A stretch of DNA of 64,000 nucleotides, from NCBI RefSeq assembly GCF_002223055.1, contig NZ_NKFL01000006.1, positions 1,116,001 through 1,180,000 of the forward strand, written 5' to 3'. Positions 7,456 to 16,684 of the stretch are shown piece by piece. Every line of letters starts with the position of its first letter. Within the stretch, counting starts at the first letter, position 1. The notes under the pieces are model-generated. The model saw only the letters and a program-made list of their open reading frames with translations. It had not been told where the DNA came from and made no database searches. The translations under genes and the position numbers were made by a program. This DNA comes from Burkholderia sp. HI2500 (lineage in GTDB: Bacteria; Pseudomonadota; Gammaproteobacteria; Burkholderiales; Burkholderiaceae).

Positions 7456-8640
7456 ATGAGCACACGCGAAGTCGTCATCTGCCACCCCGTCCGGACACCG
7501 ATCGGTACGTTCAACGGATCCCTGAAGGACACGCCGGCCACCGAGCTCGGCGCGATCGCCATCCGCGAAACCTTGCGGCGCAGCGGCCTCGACGGCGCGG
7601 CGATCGACGCGGTCGTGCTGGGCAACGTGATCCAGGCCGGCAACAAGATGAATCCGGCCCGGCAGGCCGCCATCGGCGCGGGCCTGCCGGTCAAGGTGCC
7701 GGCGCTCACGGTCAACCGCGTCTGCGGCTCCGGCGCGCAGGCGGTCGTCAACGCCGCGCAGGAAATCCTGCTGGGCTACGCGAATGCGGCGATTGCCGGC
7801 GGCATGGAAAGCATGGAGCGCGCCCCGTACCTGCTCGACGGCGCACGCTCGGGTTACCGGATGGGCGACGCGCCGATCCGCGACAGCATGCTGCGCGACG
7901 GCCTCGTCGATGCGTTTTCCGACCAGCATTCGGGTTGGCATACCGAGGATCTCGCGAGCCAGCTCGACATCTCGCGCGATCGCCAGGATCGCTGGGCGCT
8001 CCGCTCGCAGCAGCGCTTTTCCACCGCGCTGGCGGACGGCAAGTTCGACGCCGAGCTCGTGCCGGTCGATGTCCTGCAGCGCAAGACGCGCGTCGCGTTT
8101 GCGCGCGACGAGACGCCGCGCCCCGACACGACGCTCGAAGCGCTCGCGAAGCTGAAGCCCGCGTTCCGCCCGGACGGCACGATTACCGCGGGCAATGCAC
8201 CGGGCCTGAACAGCGGCGCGGCGGCGATGCTGGTGGCGGATCGCGCATTCGCCGACGCGCACGGGATTGCGCCGAGTGCGCGGCTGGTTGCATTCGGCGT
8301 TGCTGCCGTCGAACCCGGCATGTTCGGGCTCGGCCCCGTGCCGGCCGTCAGGATCGCGCTGGAGCGGGCGGGCTGGACGCTGGCCGACGTCGAGCGTTTC
8401 GAGATCAACGAAGCGTTTGCGGTCGTGCCGATCGCGGTGGCGGGCCAGCTCGGCATCGCCGAGGAGATCGTCAACGTCGAAGGCGGCGCGATTGCGCACG
8501 GCCATGCGATTGGCGCAACGGGGGCGGTGCTGACGACCCGCCTGATCCATTCGATGCGGCGCGACGGCATCAAGCGCGGCGTCGTCACGCTGTGCATAGG
8601 CGGCGGCCAGGGCATCGCGCTGGCGATCGAGGCGCTTTGA
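7456..8640 (+). CDS. Acetyl-CoA C-acetyltransferase (thiolase)
   Basis: Thiolase of 394 aa, the usual length for the biosynthetic/degradative thiolase II group (PhaA, BktB, AtoB). It interconverts two acetyl-CoA with acetoacetyl-CoA or cleaves 3-ketoacyl-CoA. Visible active-site elements are NRVCGSGAQAV (acyl-accepting Cys near residue 90), NEAFAVVP, GHAIGATGA (His) and the C-terminal second Cys in TLCIGGGQG. I started it at the ATG giving MSTREVVICHPVRTPIG, which is where thiolases begin; the longer upstream frame has no family sequence. It is monocistronic, with a palindrome-bearing promoter upstream. Which pathway it serves is not clear from its neighbours. Confidence 0.93.
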   Translation: MSTREVVICHPVRTPIGTFNGSLKDTPATELGAIAIRETLRRSGLDGAAIDAVVLGNVIQAGNKMNPARQAAIGAGLPVKVPALTVNRVCGSGAQAVVNAAQEILLGYANAAIAGGMESMERAPYLLDGARSGYRMGDAPIRDSMLRDGLVDAFSDQHSGWHTEDLASQLDISRDRQDRWALRSQQRFSTALADGKFDAELVPVDVLQRKTRVAFARDETPRPDTTLEALAKLKPAFRPDGTITAGNAPGLNSGAAAMLVADRAFADAHGIAPSARLVAFGVAAVEPGMFGLGPVPAVRIALERAGWTLADVERFEINEAFAVVPIAVAGQLGIAEEIVNVEGGAIAHGHAIGATGAVLTTRLIHSMRRDGIKRGVVTLCIGGGQGIALAIEAL

Positions 8641-8895
8641 GTCGAAGCGGACGCGGACGCATCTGCGATTCGGACGAAAGGGAAACGCCGCGGGCGATGC
8701 GGCTCGCGGCGCGGGCTTCCCGAGTCACGGTGCAGCCAGTCACCTTCTCGGCGGCACCGCGCCAAGTCGGCGGGCGGCCCGGAGGCTTCCGTACACATCG
8801 CGCACGGATTCGGCGATTGCCCCCGTGTCACCGATCTGCCACCGTCGACCGGTAGCGTTCGGGGCTGACCCACGCTTTCGACAGACGAATCCGCC

Positions 8896-9561
8896 ATGCA
8901 GCGCACGTCGCGCGCCACGCCCCATGTTTATGCGGCCACGTCCCGCGCCCTCGCCGTCAGCCTCGCGATCAACCTGCTGCTGCTCGCCGTCGAGACGGCC
9001 GCGGCGTGGTCCGCGCATTCGTCGGGGCTGCTCGCCGACGTCGTCCACGCGGCGATCGATCTCGCCGCCGATGCGCTGATTCTCGTCGCGTGCCGGCTCG
9101 ACGCACGCCTGCCGCCGGAGCGGCGCCCGACCTACGAACCGCTCGCGCTCGCGGGCCTCGGCGCGTTGCTCGTCATAACCGGCGCGCAGATGATCTGGCA
9201 TGCAACGAACCGGTTCGCGACGCCGCCCGTCGTGCAGCCGGGCGCGGCAACGCTCGCACTCGTCGCCGTCACGCTCGCCGGCAAGGCCGCGCTGTCGCAC
9301 TGGATGCTGCGCAAGGCGCGCGAAACCGGCTCCGCGCTGCTCGAGGCGAGCGGCTGGCATGTGCGGACCGATGCGCTGTCGTCGCTGCTGGCGGCGCTCG
9401 CGATGAGCGCGGCACTGGTTGGCTTCGGTCGTCTCGACGATCTGGCCGCGCTGGCGATCGGCGCACTCGTGATCCGCACGGGTGTCGGTTTCATCCGACG
9501 TGGTTGCGCGCAGTGGCCGGCGCTCACGGCATGGGCGGATCGGTCGACGCGCGGCTCGTGA
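8896..9561 (+). CDS. Short cation diffusion facilitator (CDF) transporter
   Basis: Inner-membrane metal/H+ antiporter-like protein of 221 aa with about six membrane segments. The family motif appears in LLADVVHAAIDLAADAL (HxxxD, metal site in TM2) and again in GWHVRTDALSSLLA (H and D of TM5). It stops soon after TM6 (FIRRGCAQWP), so the cytoplasmic ferredoxin-like C-terminal domain of full-length CDF proteins (~300 aa) is missing. Short CDFs without this domain are known, so it is probably intact. The metal cannot be predicted. A bidirectional terminator follows, separating it from the convergent regulator gene. Confidence 0.85.
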   Translation: MQRTSRATPHVYAATSRALAVSLAINLLLLAVETAAAWSAHSSGLLADVVHAAIDLAADALILVACRLDARLPPERRPTYEPLALAGLGALLVITGAQMIWHATNRFATPPVVQPGAATLALVAVTLAGKAALSHWMLRKARETGSALLEASGWHVRTDALSSLLAALAMSAALVGFGRLDDLAALAIGALVIRTGVGFIRRGCAQWPALTAWADRSTRGS

Positions 9562-9626
9562 ACGCAGCGGGCATCGCCCCGCATCGCGAGCGGCACAGTA
9601 GCCGCTATCTGCGGCGATGAATGAAG

Positions 9627-9655
9627 AAGAGGCTCGCGCGGTGCGAGCCTCTTTT
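9627..9655. terminator. Bidirectional intrinsic terminator
   Basis: An 11-bp perfect stem AAGAGGCTCGC/GCGAGCCTCTT with a 5-base loop (GCGGT). T-runs lie at the end for the plus strand and an A-rich start (T-rich on the minus strand) at the other. It lies between the convergent CDF and LuxR-type genes and can serve both. Confidence 0.88.
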
Positions 9656-9760
9656 GCATGAGGTCGCCGCCATCATCGTGCTATACGCGACGCGTTGACC
9701 GAAGTCGATGTATCGCCCGACGAATGCGGCCGGTTCCGATGGATCGACCTTGATGGTCGC

Positions 9761-10951
9761 TTACCCGAGCGGCACGACGCTCCCGAGCAGAATCCGCACG
9801 AGCGTCGCCTGGCGCGTGACACCCGTTTTCGAGAAGATCGCGCGCAGGTGCGTACGCGCCGTGTTCTTGCTGATCCCCGATTCCTCCGCGGCTTCCTCGA
9901 GCGTCAGCCCGTTCGTCAGCAGCAGCGCGAGCGACGTCTCGGCGGGCGTCAGGTCGAACAGCTTGCGGATGATCTCCTGCGCGCCCTGCGGCTTGCGGTC
10001 GGGATCACGCAGGAACAGCGTGACGGCCGGCCGCCGCTTGTTGTCCTCCGACCAGTCGGACAGCAGCACCGTGCGCACCAGCAGCCCGAGGCGCGGCTTG
10101 TCGAAGCTGCGCGTGATCGGCATCGCCTCGACGGTCGCCGCGGCCGTGCCGTGGTGCCCCATCACCGCATGGCGGATCAGCCGTTTCAGCGTGCGGTTCT
10201 CCTGCGCATCGGTCGCCTCGATCGTGCCGCGCGCAATCGTCAGACCGTTGTTCTGCTTGAGGATCTCGTCGGCCACGCTGTTCAGGTCGATGATCGTGCC
10301 GTTCTCGTCGAGCGTGATCGTGCCGATCTGCATCCGGTTGATCGCATTCGCATAAATCGAACGTTCGACCTCGGCCGTGTCGAGCCGCGAATGCAATTCC
10401 ACCGCGCGTTTCAGGTGCGGCAGCAGCAGCGCGCAGATCGCCTTGTCGCGCGCGGAAAACTGCGTCGACGCATGGTTGCGGCACACGCGGAAGCGGCACT
10501 CGACGCCCGATGCCGTGCGCAGGTCGGCGCCGAGGATATAACGCACGTCCTGCGGCTTCAGGAACTGCTTGTACAGCTCGCTCGACAGCCAGCCCGTGTC
10601 GCCGAACACGTCGTCGACCGTAACCACCCGATCGGCCGGCAGGCCGACGAACGGGTCGAGCGAATAGTAGTAGTTGTTGTACGACGCCTCGCCGTCGCCC
10701 GGCACCACCGGGCCGAATTCCGACGCGTGCACGGACAGCGGCGCGCGGCGGTCGCTGGCGGCCGCGCGCAGGATCAGCGTCACGTAGTTCGCCTGCAGCC
10801 AGCGGCGGACCAGTTCGAGCGCGCCGGCCCACGGCGGCGTCTCCAGCGGCCCCTGGTAGATGCGCGCCATCAGTTCGCTGAAATCCGCGACGCCGATGTC
10901 GGCCTCGTCACTGGTTGCCTGGCTCTCTTGCGGAGCCCATCTCGTCTCCAT
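9761..10951 (-). CDS. LuxR-family transcriptional regulator
   Basis: Regulator of 396 aa with a C-terminal LuxR/GerE-type helix-turn-helix (LTPAETSLALLLTNGLTLEEAAEESGISKNTARTHL split over about residues 330-365). The middle has a PAS-like segment (IGTITLDENGTIIDLNSVADEIL). The N-terminal ~200 residues are a sensory region of unknown ligand; there is no phospho-acceptor receiver domain and no autoinducer-binding signature I recognise. The start is uncertain: the ATG used has GGAG 11 bases upstream, while the open frame extends 40 codons further with sequence that does not look like a domain. It is divergent from the esterase-ribB pair, which is one possible target. Confidence 0.82.
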   Translation of the reverse strand: METRWAPQESQATSDEADIGVADFSELMARIYQGPLETPPWAGALELVRRWLQANYVTLILRAAASDRRAPLSVHASEFGPVVPGDGEASYNNYYYSLDPFVGLPADRVVTVDDVFGDTGWLSSELYKQFLKPQDVRYILGADLRTASGVECRFRVCRNHASTQFSARDKAICALLLPHLKRAVELHSRLDTAEVERSIYANAINRMQIGTITLDENGTIIDLNSVADEILKQNNGLTIARGTIEATDAQENRTLKRLIRHAVMGHHGTAAATVEAMPITRSFDKPRLGLLVRTVLLSDWSEDNKRRPAVTLFLRDPDRKPQGAQEIIRKLFDLTPAETSLALLLTNGLTLEEAAEESGISKNTARTHLRAIFSKTGVTRQATLVRILLGSVVPLG

Positions 10952-11013
10952 CAGCACGCTCCATCCTCCATACGACATGTTTCCGGCGCGACCCAACCGC
11001 GCCGCCATGATTA

Positions 11014-11023
11014 AGACGCGTCT
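11014..11023. promoter_or_regulatory. Short palindrome upstream of the LuxR-type gene
   Basis: AGACGCGTCT, a 10-bp perfect palindrome within an otherwise AT-leaning stretch, 63 bp upstream of the chosen luxR-type start and in the divergent intergenic region. A possible operator; it is short, so the support is weak. Confidence 0.3.
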
Positions 11024-11232
11024 AAATTCCGGCGTCATCGGGAGATTCACTGAATGGTGAGAATTGGCCATCCGTGCGAACGAACCATCGTCCGATCGGA
11101 TGATGTGGCGCCCTGCCCGCTGCGCTGGAATGCCCGTCAGGCCGTGCCGGCAAGCGTCCGGCGCGGACTCAGGGAAAACCGCGACACGGGTTTACCTGAT
11201 TCAAAACGCACTCGATTCAGACAGGAGTCCCC

Positions 11233-12171
11233 ATGCCGCTCGACCCACAGGCGCAGGCGCTGCTCGCCGCGTTCGCCCAGGCACCCGCGATCGATTTCGC
11301 GCAGCTGACCGTTCCCGCATATCGCGCGAGCCTTGCCGCCGGCGGCGCGTTCGCCCCGGGCGATGCCGTCGCCGCCGAAGAGGACTGGCGGATTCCGCTG
11401 TCGGGCCGTCAGTTGTCCGCACGGCTGTATCGGCCCGCCGCTGATGGGCCGTTGCCGCTGACCGTGTTCTTCCACGGCGGCGGCTTCGTGTCGTGCGGGA
11501 TCGATACGCATGCGAACCTGTGCCGCAGCCTCGCCACCCGGGCGCGCACGCTCGTGCTGTCGGTCGACTACCGGCTTGCGCCCGAGGCATGCTTCCCGGC
11601 GGCCGCGCACGACGCATGCGACGCGGTGCGCTGGGCCGCCGCCAGTGCGCGCGATCTCGGCGCGCGCGCCGGGGCGATCGCCGTGGTCGGCGACAGCGCC
11701 GGCGGCAATCTCGCGGCGGTCGCCGCGCTGCAGTTGCGCGGCTCGGGCATCGCGATCGCGCACCAGTTGCTGCTGTATCCGGTCGTCGATTGCGCGACCG
11801 AGCATCCGTCGTACGAAACACTCGGCAACGGCTATTTCCTGACGGCGGACGCGATGCGCTGGTTCAAGCGCCACTATTTCGACGACGGCGCCGATCGCGC
11901 GTCGCCGCTCGCGAGCCCGCTCGCCGCGCCGGACGTCGCAGGCGTGGCGCCGGCGACGATCATCAGCGCCGAATTCGATCCGCTGCGCGACGAGGCCGAA
12001 GCCTATGCGCTGCGTCTCGCGCAGGCCGGCACCCCGGTGACGCTCGTGCGCTGGCCGGGCCAGCTTCATGGTTTCGCGAGCATGCTCGGCGCGATCGATG
12101 CAGCCGACCGCGTGCTGACCTTCGGCGCCGATGCGCTGCGCCGCGCGTTCGATTTGATGGAGGCACGATGA
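11233..12171 (+). CDS. Alpha/beta hydrolase, hormone-sensitive-lipase family esterase
   Basis: Esterase/lipase of 312 aa. The oxyanion-hole motif HGGGF occurs near residue 80, the nucleophile motif GDSAGG near residue 155, the acid in EFDPLRDEAE near residue 250 and the catalytic His in QLHGF near residue 280. This is the full set for bacterial HSL (family IV) carboxylesterases, which prefer short acyl esters. There is no signal peptide, so it should be cytoplasmic. AGGAG precedes the ATG. Its stop codon overlaps the start of the ribB-like gene in an ATGA junction, so the two are translationally coupled; why an esterase travels with riboflavin synthesis is not evident. Confidence 0.92.
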   Translation: MPLDPQAQALLAAFAQAPAIDFAQLTVPAYRASLAAGGAFAPGDAVAAEEDWRIPLSGRQLSARLYRPAADGPLPLTVFFHGGGFVSCGIDTHANLCRSLATRARTLVLSVDYRLAPEACFPAAAHDACDAVRWAAASARDLGARAGAIAVVGDSAGGNLAAVAALQLRGSGIAIAHQLLLYPVVDCATEHPSYETLGNGYFLTADAMRWFKRHYFDDGADRASPLASPLAAPDVAGVAPATIISAEFDPLRDEAEAYALRLAQAGTPVTLVRWPGQLHGFASMLGAIDAADRVLTFGADALRRAFDLMEAR

Positions 12172-13292
12172 CGCTCGCCGGCACGCTGGAGATCGTCGAC
12201 GAACTGCGGGCGGGCCGCATGGTCCTGCTCGTCGACGAAGAGGATCGCGAGAACGAAGGCGATCTCGTGATCGCGGCCGATCACGTGACGCCGGACGCGA
12301 TCAATTTCATGGCGCGCTTCGGGCGCGGGCTGATCTGCCTCACGCTGACCGCCGAGCGCTGCGAGCAGCTGAAGCTGCCGCCGATGGCCGATCACAACGG
12401 CACGCCGTTCGGCACCGCGTTTACCGTCAGCATCGAGGCGGCCGAAGGCGTGACGACCGGCATTTCGGCGGCCGATCGCGCACACACGATCCGGGCGGCG
12501 GTGCGGGCCGGCGCCCGCCCGGACGATCTCGTGCAGCCCGGCCACGTGTTCCCGATCGCCGCGCGCCCCGGCGGCGTGCTCGTGCGTGCGGGGCACACCG
12601 AGGCCGGCTGCGATCTCGCCGCGCTCGCGGGGCTCACGCCCGCGTCGGTGATCTGCGAGGTGATGAACGACGACGGCACGATGGCGCGGCTGCCCGAGCT
12701 GAAGGCGTTTGCCGCGCAGCATGGGCTGAAGATCGGCACGATCGCCGACCTGATCCATTACCGGCGCGAACACGAGTCGCTCGTCGAACGCGTCGGCGAG
12801 CGGCCGCTGCATACGCCGTGGGGACGATTCCGCGCGATCGAGTATCGCGACACCGTGCACGGCGCGCCGCATCTCGCGCTCGTGCGCGGCGAGCCCGATC
12901 CGTCGACGCCGGTGCTGACGCGCGTGCACGAATGCCATTCGCTGCTCGACCTGCTCGATGCGGAGCCGTCCGCGCATTCGTGGCCGCTGCACGCCGCGCT
13001 GCAACGAATCGACGCGGCCGGCTGCGGGGTCGCGGTGCTGCTCGACTGCGACATGCGTGGCGACGCGATGCGAATGCCGACCAGCCATGCGCGCCGCGAC
13101 GGACGCGTGACGGGGATCGGCTCGCAGATCCTGCGCGAGCTCGGCGTGCGGCGGCTGAACGTGCTGTCGAGCCCGTTCCGGCTGCCGGCGCTGTCGGGTC
13201 ACGACCTCGAGATCATGGCGTTCATTCCGCTCGGCGACGACGATCCGGAAAGCGCGCGGAGCGTGCAGGCGAATCCGCTGCGGGCGGCGTGA
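12168..13292 (+). CDS. ribB: 3,4-dihydroxy-2-butanone 4-phosphate synthase with degenerate GTP cyclohydrolase II domain
   Basis: Riboflavin-pathway enzyme of 374 aa. Residues 1-205 are the RibB domain, which converts ribulose 5-phosphate to 3,4-dihydroxy-2-butanone 4-phosphate and formate: acidic metal-binding loop [11 protein letters not shown] near residue 25 and [12 protein letters not shown] near residue 145. Residues ~210-374 resemble GTP cyclohydrolase II (RibA), but the zinc-binding Cys cluster (C-x10-CxC) is absent; the corresponding stretch [20 protein letters not shown] has one Cys. RibA activity is therefore unlikely, as in other proteobacterial RibB proteins with a degenerate tail. 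It overlaps the upstream esterase gene by 4 bp. No FMN riboswitch was recognised upstream. It may be a second copy beside a housekeeping ribBA. Confidence 0.88.
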   Translation: MTLAGTLEIVDELRAGRMVLLVDEEDRENEGDLVIAADHVTPDAINFMARFGRGLICLTLTAERCEQLKLPPMADHNGTPFGTAFTVSIEAAEGVTTGISAADRAHTIRAAVRAGARPDDLVQPGHVFPIAARPGGVLVRAGHTEAGCDLAALAGLTPASVICEVMNDDGTMARLPELKAFAAQHGLKIGTIADLIHYRREHESLVERVGERPLHTPWGRFRAIEYRDTVHGAPHLALVRGEPDPSTPVLTRVHECHSLLDLLDAEPSAHSWPLHAALQRIDAAGCGVAVLLDCDMRGDAMRMPTSHARRDGRVTGIGSQILRELGVRRLNVLSSPFRLPALSGHDLEIMAFIPLGDDDPESARSVQANPLRAA

Positions 13293-13369
13293 GGCGTTGA
13301 CGCGGGATGGCGGGTCGGCTTTACGCCTGACAGGCTATCGCTTGTTTTTGGTGGATACAGTCTTTGGTT

Positions 13370-13386
13370 TGTATTTTGATAATACA
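13370..13386. promoter_or_regulatory. HipB operator candidate O1
   Basis: TGTATTTTGATAATACA has perfect 6-bp arms (TGTATT/AATACA) about a 5-bp centre. It lies 58 bp upstream of the hipB start, adjoining a possible extended -10 element TGCTATAGG at about 13387-13395. Binding here would block the promoter, as in HipBA autoregulation. Confidence 0.6.
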
Positions 13387-13396
13387 TGCTATAGGC

Positions 13397-13413
13397 TGTA
13401 TTTTTCGATTACA
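13397..13413. promoter_or_regulatory. HipB operator candidate O2
   Basis: TGTATTTTTCGATTACA repeats the TGTATTTT half-site of O1 and ends TACA. It is also 17 bp, with its centre 27 bp downstream of O1, so it is an imperfect second operator in the same promoter. Confidence 0.5.
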
Positions 13414-13444
13414 AACGATCGCTTGTCATCCTGCGGAGCGCCCG

Positions 13445-13873
13445 ATGTCCTTTCCTGTCCAGACCCTGACCCAACTGCGGCCGATACTCGTCGGCTTCCG
13501 GAAAGCCGCGGGCCTCACGCAGGCGCAATTGGCCGCCCGTCTGGGCGTCACGCAACAATCCTACGCGCAGCTCGAGGCCAACCCGTCGGCGGTCAGCATC
13601 GAGCGGCTCTTCAAAGTGCTGAACGCGCTCGGCGTTCACATGACACTCGCACTGGGCAAGCAGGACGTGTCGGCGGCATCGGCGGATCCCGTGCCTGTGC
13701 CCGATGCCACGCCGGCGGTTCGGAAACCGGCTTCGAGCAAACGCAAGCAGGAAACGTCCCGCGGCACCACGCCCGCCAAAAATCCAGCCAAACCCGCAAC
13801 CGGCGCCAAGCGCAAGCGGCCCACTGACGCAGCACCCGGCAAGCCCAGGGTTGCGAAGCGGGAGGACTGGTGA
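13445..13873 (+). CDS. hipB: HipB-type antitoxin, XRE-family regulator
   Basis: Antitoxin and autorepressor of 142 aa. Residues ~15-65 are a Cro/C1-type helix-turn-helix (GLTQAQLAARLGVTQQSYAQLE), and the C-terminal ~65 residues are a Lys/Pro/Ala-rich disordered tail, longer than in E. coli HipB (88 aa). It sits immediately upstream of hipA, with overlapping or abutting reading frames, the standard antitoxin-first order. Two dyad sites precede it. HipB proteins bind HipA and the operator together, so the pair represses its own transcription. The start chosen is the ATG of MSFPVQTLTQLR; an in-frame ATG 27 codons upstream would run through the operators. Confidence 0.88.
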   Translation: MSFPVQTLTQLRPILVGFRKAAGLTQAQLAARLGVTQQSYAQLEANPSAVSIERLFKVLNALGVHMTLALGKQDVSAASADPVPVPDATPAVRKPASSKRKQETSRGTTPAKNPAKPATGAKRKRPTDAAPGKPRVAKREDW

Positions 13874-13875
13874 CG

Positions 13876-15210
13876 ATGGCCACGCGTGTCCGCCACGACC
13901 GGCTCGACCTGTGGATGAATGGCATTCCGGTCGGCTACTGGGAAGTCCGGCGCGGTGTCGAGCGCCTCGTCTACCTGCCTGAATGGCTCGACGATCCACA
14001 GGGGCGGCCGCTGTCGCTGTCGTTGCCCTTCACGCCCGGCAACCAGCCGCACCAGGGCGCGATCGTCGCCGATTACTTCGACAACCTGCTGCCGGACAGC
14101 GAGCCGATCCGCCGTCGCATCGCGCAGCGTTACGGGCTCCGCTCGACGGCGCCGTTCGAACTGCTCGCGTCGATCGGCCGCGATTGCGTCGGCGCGATTC
14201 AGATGCTGCCGGCCGGTGAGGCGCCTGTCGATCTCGAGGCGATCGACGGCATGACGCTTGACGACGCGGCCGTCGCCGACGTGCTGCGCCGCGCGACCGC
14301 CACGCCGCTGCCCGGCCGCGCGGAGCTGGAAGGCGACCTGAGCCTGTCGATTGCCGGCGCGCAGGAAAAGACCGCGTTGCTGCGTCACGGAAACCGCTGG
14401 CTGCGGCCATTGGGCAGCACGCCGACGACGCACATCTTCAAGCTGCCGCTCGGACGTGTCGGGAACATGCAGGCCGACATGCGGACGTCCGTCGAAAACG
14501 AATGGCTGTGCTCGACGCTCGTCGCCGCGTACGGCCTGCCGGTCGCACCGTGCGAGATCGGCCGGTTCGATGACCAGAAAGCGCTGATCGTCGAGCGCTT
14601 CGACCGGCGTCCATCGCGCGACCGCACATGGATCCTGCGATTGCCGCAGGAGGACATGTGCCAGGCGACCGGCACGCCCGCAGGCGCGAAATACGAATCC
14701 GACGGCGGCCCCGGCATCGAGACGATCATGGGCATCCTCGCGCATTCGGCCGACGCTGCGCGCGACCGGATGAATTTCTTCGTCACGCAGCTCGTGTTCT
14801 GGGTGCTGGCGGCGATCGACGGCCACGCGAAGAACTTCAGCATCGCGCATTTGCCCGGCAACACCTACCGCAGCACGCCGCTGTACGACGTGCTGTCCGC
14901 GCATCCGATCATCGGCACGCGCCGCAACCAGCTTCCGCCGCGCCGCGCGCGGCTCGCGATGGCCGTGTGCGGGAATAACCGGCACTACGTGATCGGCGAG
15001 ATCCAGCCGCGCCACTGGATCGCGCAGGGCCGGCGTGTCGGCCTGACCGAAGATGACGTGCACGCCGCGATGGCAGCCGTCGTCGCGCGCACGGAACCCG
15101 CGATCGTCGAGGCTGCAGCGCAGATCCCGGCGGAGTTTCCGGCGGACGTGGCGGATGCAATCTTCGACGGCATGCGTCGGCAGAGCCTCAAGCTGGGCGC
15201 GGCCGGGTAG
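13876..15210 (+). CDS. hipA: HipA-type serine/threonine kinase toxin
   Basis: Toxin kinase of 444 aa, normal for HipA (440 in E. coli). HipA phosphorylates glutamyl-tRNA synthetase in E. coli, which halts translation and induces persistence; relatives may use other targets. Visible elements are the Gly-rich loop segment SIAGAQEKTALL near residue 158, a nucleotide-binding Lys in THIFKLP near 189, the catalytic Asp in AAIDGHAKNFS near 315 and the metal-binding Asp in LYDVLSAHP near 338, all intact. The N-terminal subdomain (WMNGIPVGYWE) is also present. The ATG used lies 3 bp after the hipB stop with GGAGG 11 bases upstream; a GTG overlapping the hipB stop is an alternative start. Confidence 0.93.
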   Translation: MATRVRHDRLDLWMNGIPVGYWEVRRGVERLVYLPEWLDDPQGRPLSLSLPFTPGNQPHQGAIVADYFDNLLPDSEPIRRRIAQRYGLRSTAPFELLASIGRDCVGAIQMLPAGEAPVDLEAIDGMTLDDAAVADVLRRATATPLPGRAELEGDLSLSIAGAQEKTALLRHGNRWLRPLGSTPTTHIFKLPLGRVGNMQADMRTSVENEWLCSTLVAAYGLPVAPCEIGRFDDQKALIVERFDRRPSRDRTWILRLPQEDMCQATGTPAGAKYESDGGPGIETIMGILAHSADAARDRMNFFVTQLVFWVLAAIDGHAKNFSIAHLPGNTYRSTPLYDVLSAHPIIGTRRNQLPPRRARLAMAVCGNNRHYVIGEIQPRHWIAQGRRVGLTEDDVHAAMAAVVARTEPAIVEAAAQIPAEFPADVADAIFDGMRRQSLKLGAAG

Positions 15211-15236
15211 CCTCGGCCGTCGCCCGCGGCGACACG

Positions 15237-16466
15237 CTACTCGCCGGCGGCGAAGCGCCGGCAATGCTCCAGATACCCCGCTTCATGGCTGCTCACGAGC
15301 TGGACGATGCTGTTCCACAGCCACATCGGTGCGTCGATCGTCTTCGCGCGGTTGCGGCCGAGTTCGGTGCGCCATGCCGTGCGTGTCGGCTTGTCCATCT
15401 GGCGCGCGTGGGCGGCGCCGACCGCCGCACCGAGATAGCGCGCGACGTCACGCGCATCGTCCTCGGCGAGCAGATCGATGTCGAGCTTCAGGTCCTGTGG
15501 CAGCAGTTCGCGGATCACGACCGCGCGATCGAGCAGGCGCGCGGCCCGCATCCGCTCGCCGAGGGCCGGCGACAGATGCCGTGCGCCTTCCACGACGCGC
15601 TCGGCGTTGTCGCGCGGCATCGTGGCCGTTTCGTCGCGCGGTGCAGCGGCCGTCACGCCCTCCTTGATGTCCATCAGACACAGGTCGTCGCCGTCGCGCA
15701 CGTCGCCGTCGATGTCGAGCAGCACCGCGTAGCGCAGTCGTCCAAGCGAACTGCAGCCTTTCACCCAGTACGCCGCGTCGAGCACGTCGACCTTGCCTCC
15801 GTCCTTGCGGCCCTTGAGGCTCGTTGCGAGTGTCGCGATCGCATCGTCGCTGAACAGCTTGCCGATCGCGCGGGATTCCTTCGCACTCAGCGGCCAGAAG
15901 CGACGGCCAAGCGGAATCGTCGGCGCGAGCCCTTCGATCCGTTCGATCGCGAGTTGCCGCCACGAGCGGCGCATGGCCTGCTTCATCACGAGGTGCACGG
16001 GTTCGGGGCGTTGGGGCAGCTTCGCGTGGCGGCTGCCGAATGCCGACGCATAACCCGCCGTCATCGCCTCCATCATGTGCACGATCGTCAGGCCCGCCAG
16101 TGCGGACCCGCGCGCGGCCGTCGCCAGCGACAGCCCGAGGCGGATCAGGTCGTGAACGGGATTGCCGACGACCGTCTGGTCGAGATCCCGGATCTGCACC
16201 TCGACCTTTCCTTCACTGTTCGCGACCGGGCCGAGATTGCCGGTATGGCAGTCGCCACAGATCCAGATCGACGGCCCGTGCGGCAGTGCGCTGCCGTTGG
16301 TTTCGACGAGCCATTCGTAGAAACGCGCCGTATTGCCGCGCACGTACGCGTGAGGTGAGCGCGCCATCTTCCGGCGGCGCTGTTCGGTCAGGATCGCCTG
16401 GCGCCCGGCGGGTTTCGGCATGCGCTTCTGCTTGTGTTTCTGCTTCGGCTGTGACTGGTTGCTCAT
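15237..16466 (-). CDS. DUF2252 family protein
   Basis: Protein of 409 aa matching the DUF2252 family, a group of kinase-like-fold proteins of unknown biochemical role. Signature stretches are MARSPHAYVRGNTARFYEW near residue 70, ICGDCHTGNLG near 105, VQIRDLDQTVVGNPVHDLIRL near 135 and a C-terminal LGAAVGAAHARQMD. The CGDCHTGN-x-G/D pattern recalls the HxDxxxxN loop of aminoglycoside phosphotransferases. The N-terminus is Lys/Gln-rich. The start is the ATG after a GGAGAA box. It is convergent with hipA and divergent from the OYE-like gene; no operon partner gives a hint of function. Confidence 0.82.
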   Translation of the reverse strand: MSNQSQPKQKHKQKRMPKPAGRQAILTEQRRRKMARSPHAYVRGNTARFYEWLVETNGSALPHGPSIWICGDCHTGNLGPVANSEGKVEVQIRDLDQTVVGNPVHDLIRLGLSLATAARGSALAGLTIVHMMEAMTAGYASAFGSRHAKLPQRPEPVHLVMKQAMRRSWRQLAIERIEGLAPTIPLGRRFWPLSAKESRAIGKLFSDDAIATLATSLKGRKDGGKVDVLDAAYWVKGCSSLGRLRYAVLLDIDGDVRDGDDLCLMDIKEGVTAAAPRDETATMPRDNAERVVEGARHLSPALGERMRAARLLDRAVVIRELLPQDLKLDIDLLAEDDARDVARYLGAAVGAAHARQMDKPTRTAWRTELGRNRAKTIDAPMWLWNSIVQLVSSHEAGYLEHCRRFAAGE

Positions 16467-16684
16467 TCGGTTCTCCGGATGTTCCTGTCGTGTGCGGCAT
16501 GCGGCTTCGTCACGATGCCATTGATCGATGCCTTTCTGCAAACCGGCAGCGTCGCCAATGTCCGTCCCCCCGGCCTGCCGTCTCATGCTTCATTCGGCCG
16601 GATCGGGGCCATCCACCTGGACGATGTGCGCCGGCGCGGGTTGCGCACAATGACCGTCGAACCCATTCCCGACGTCTCCCCGAC

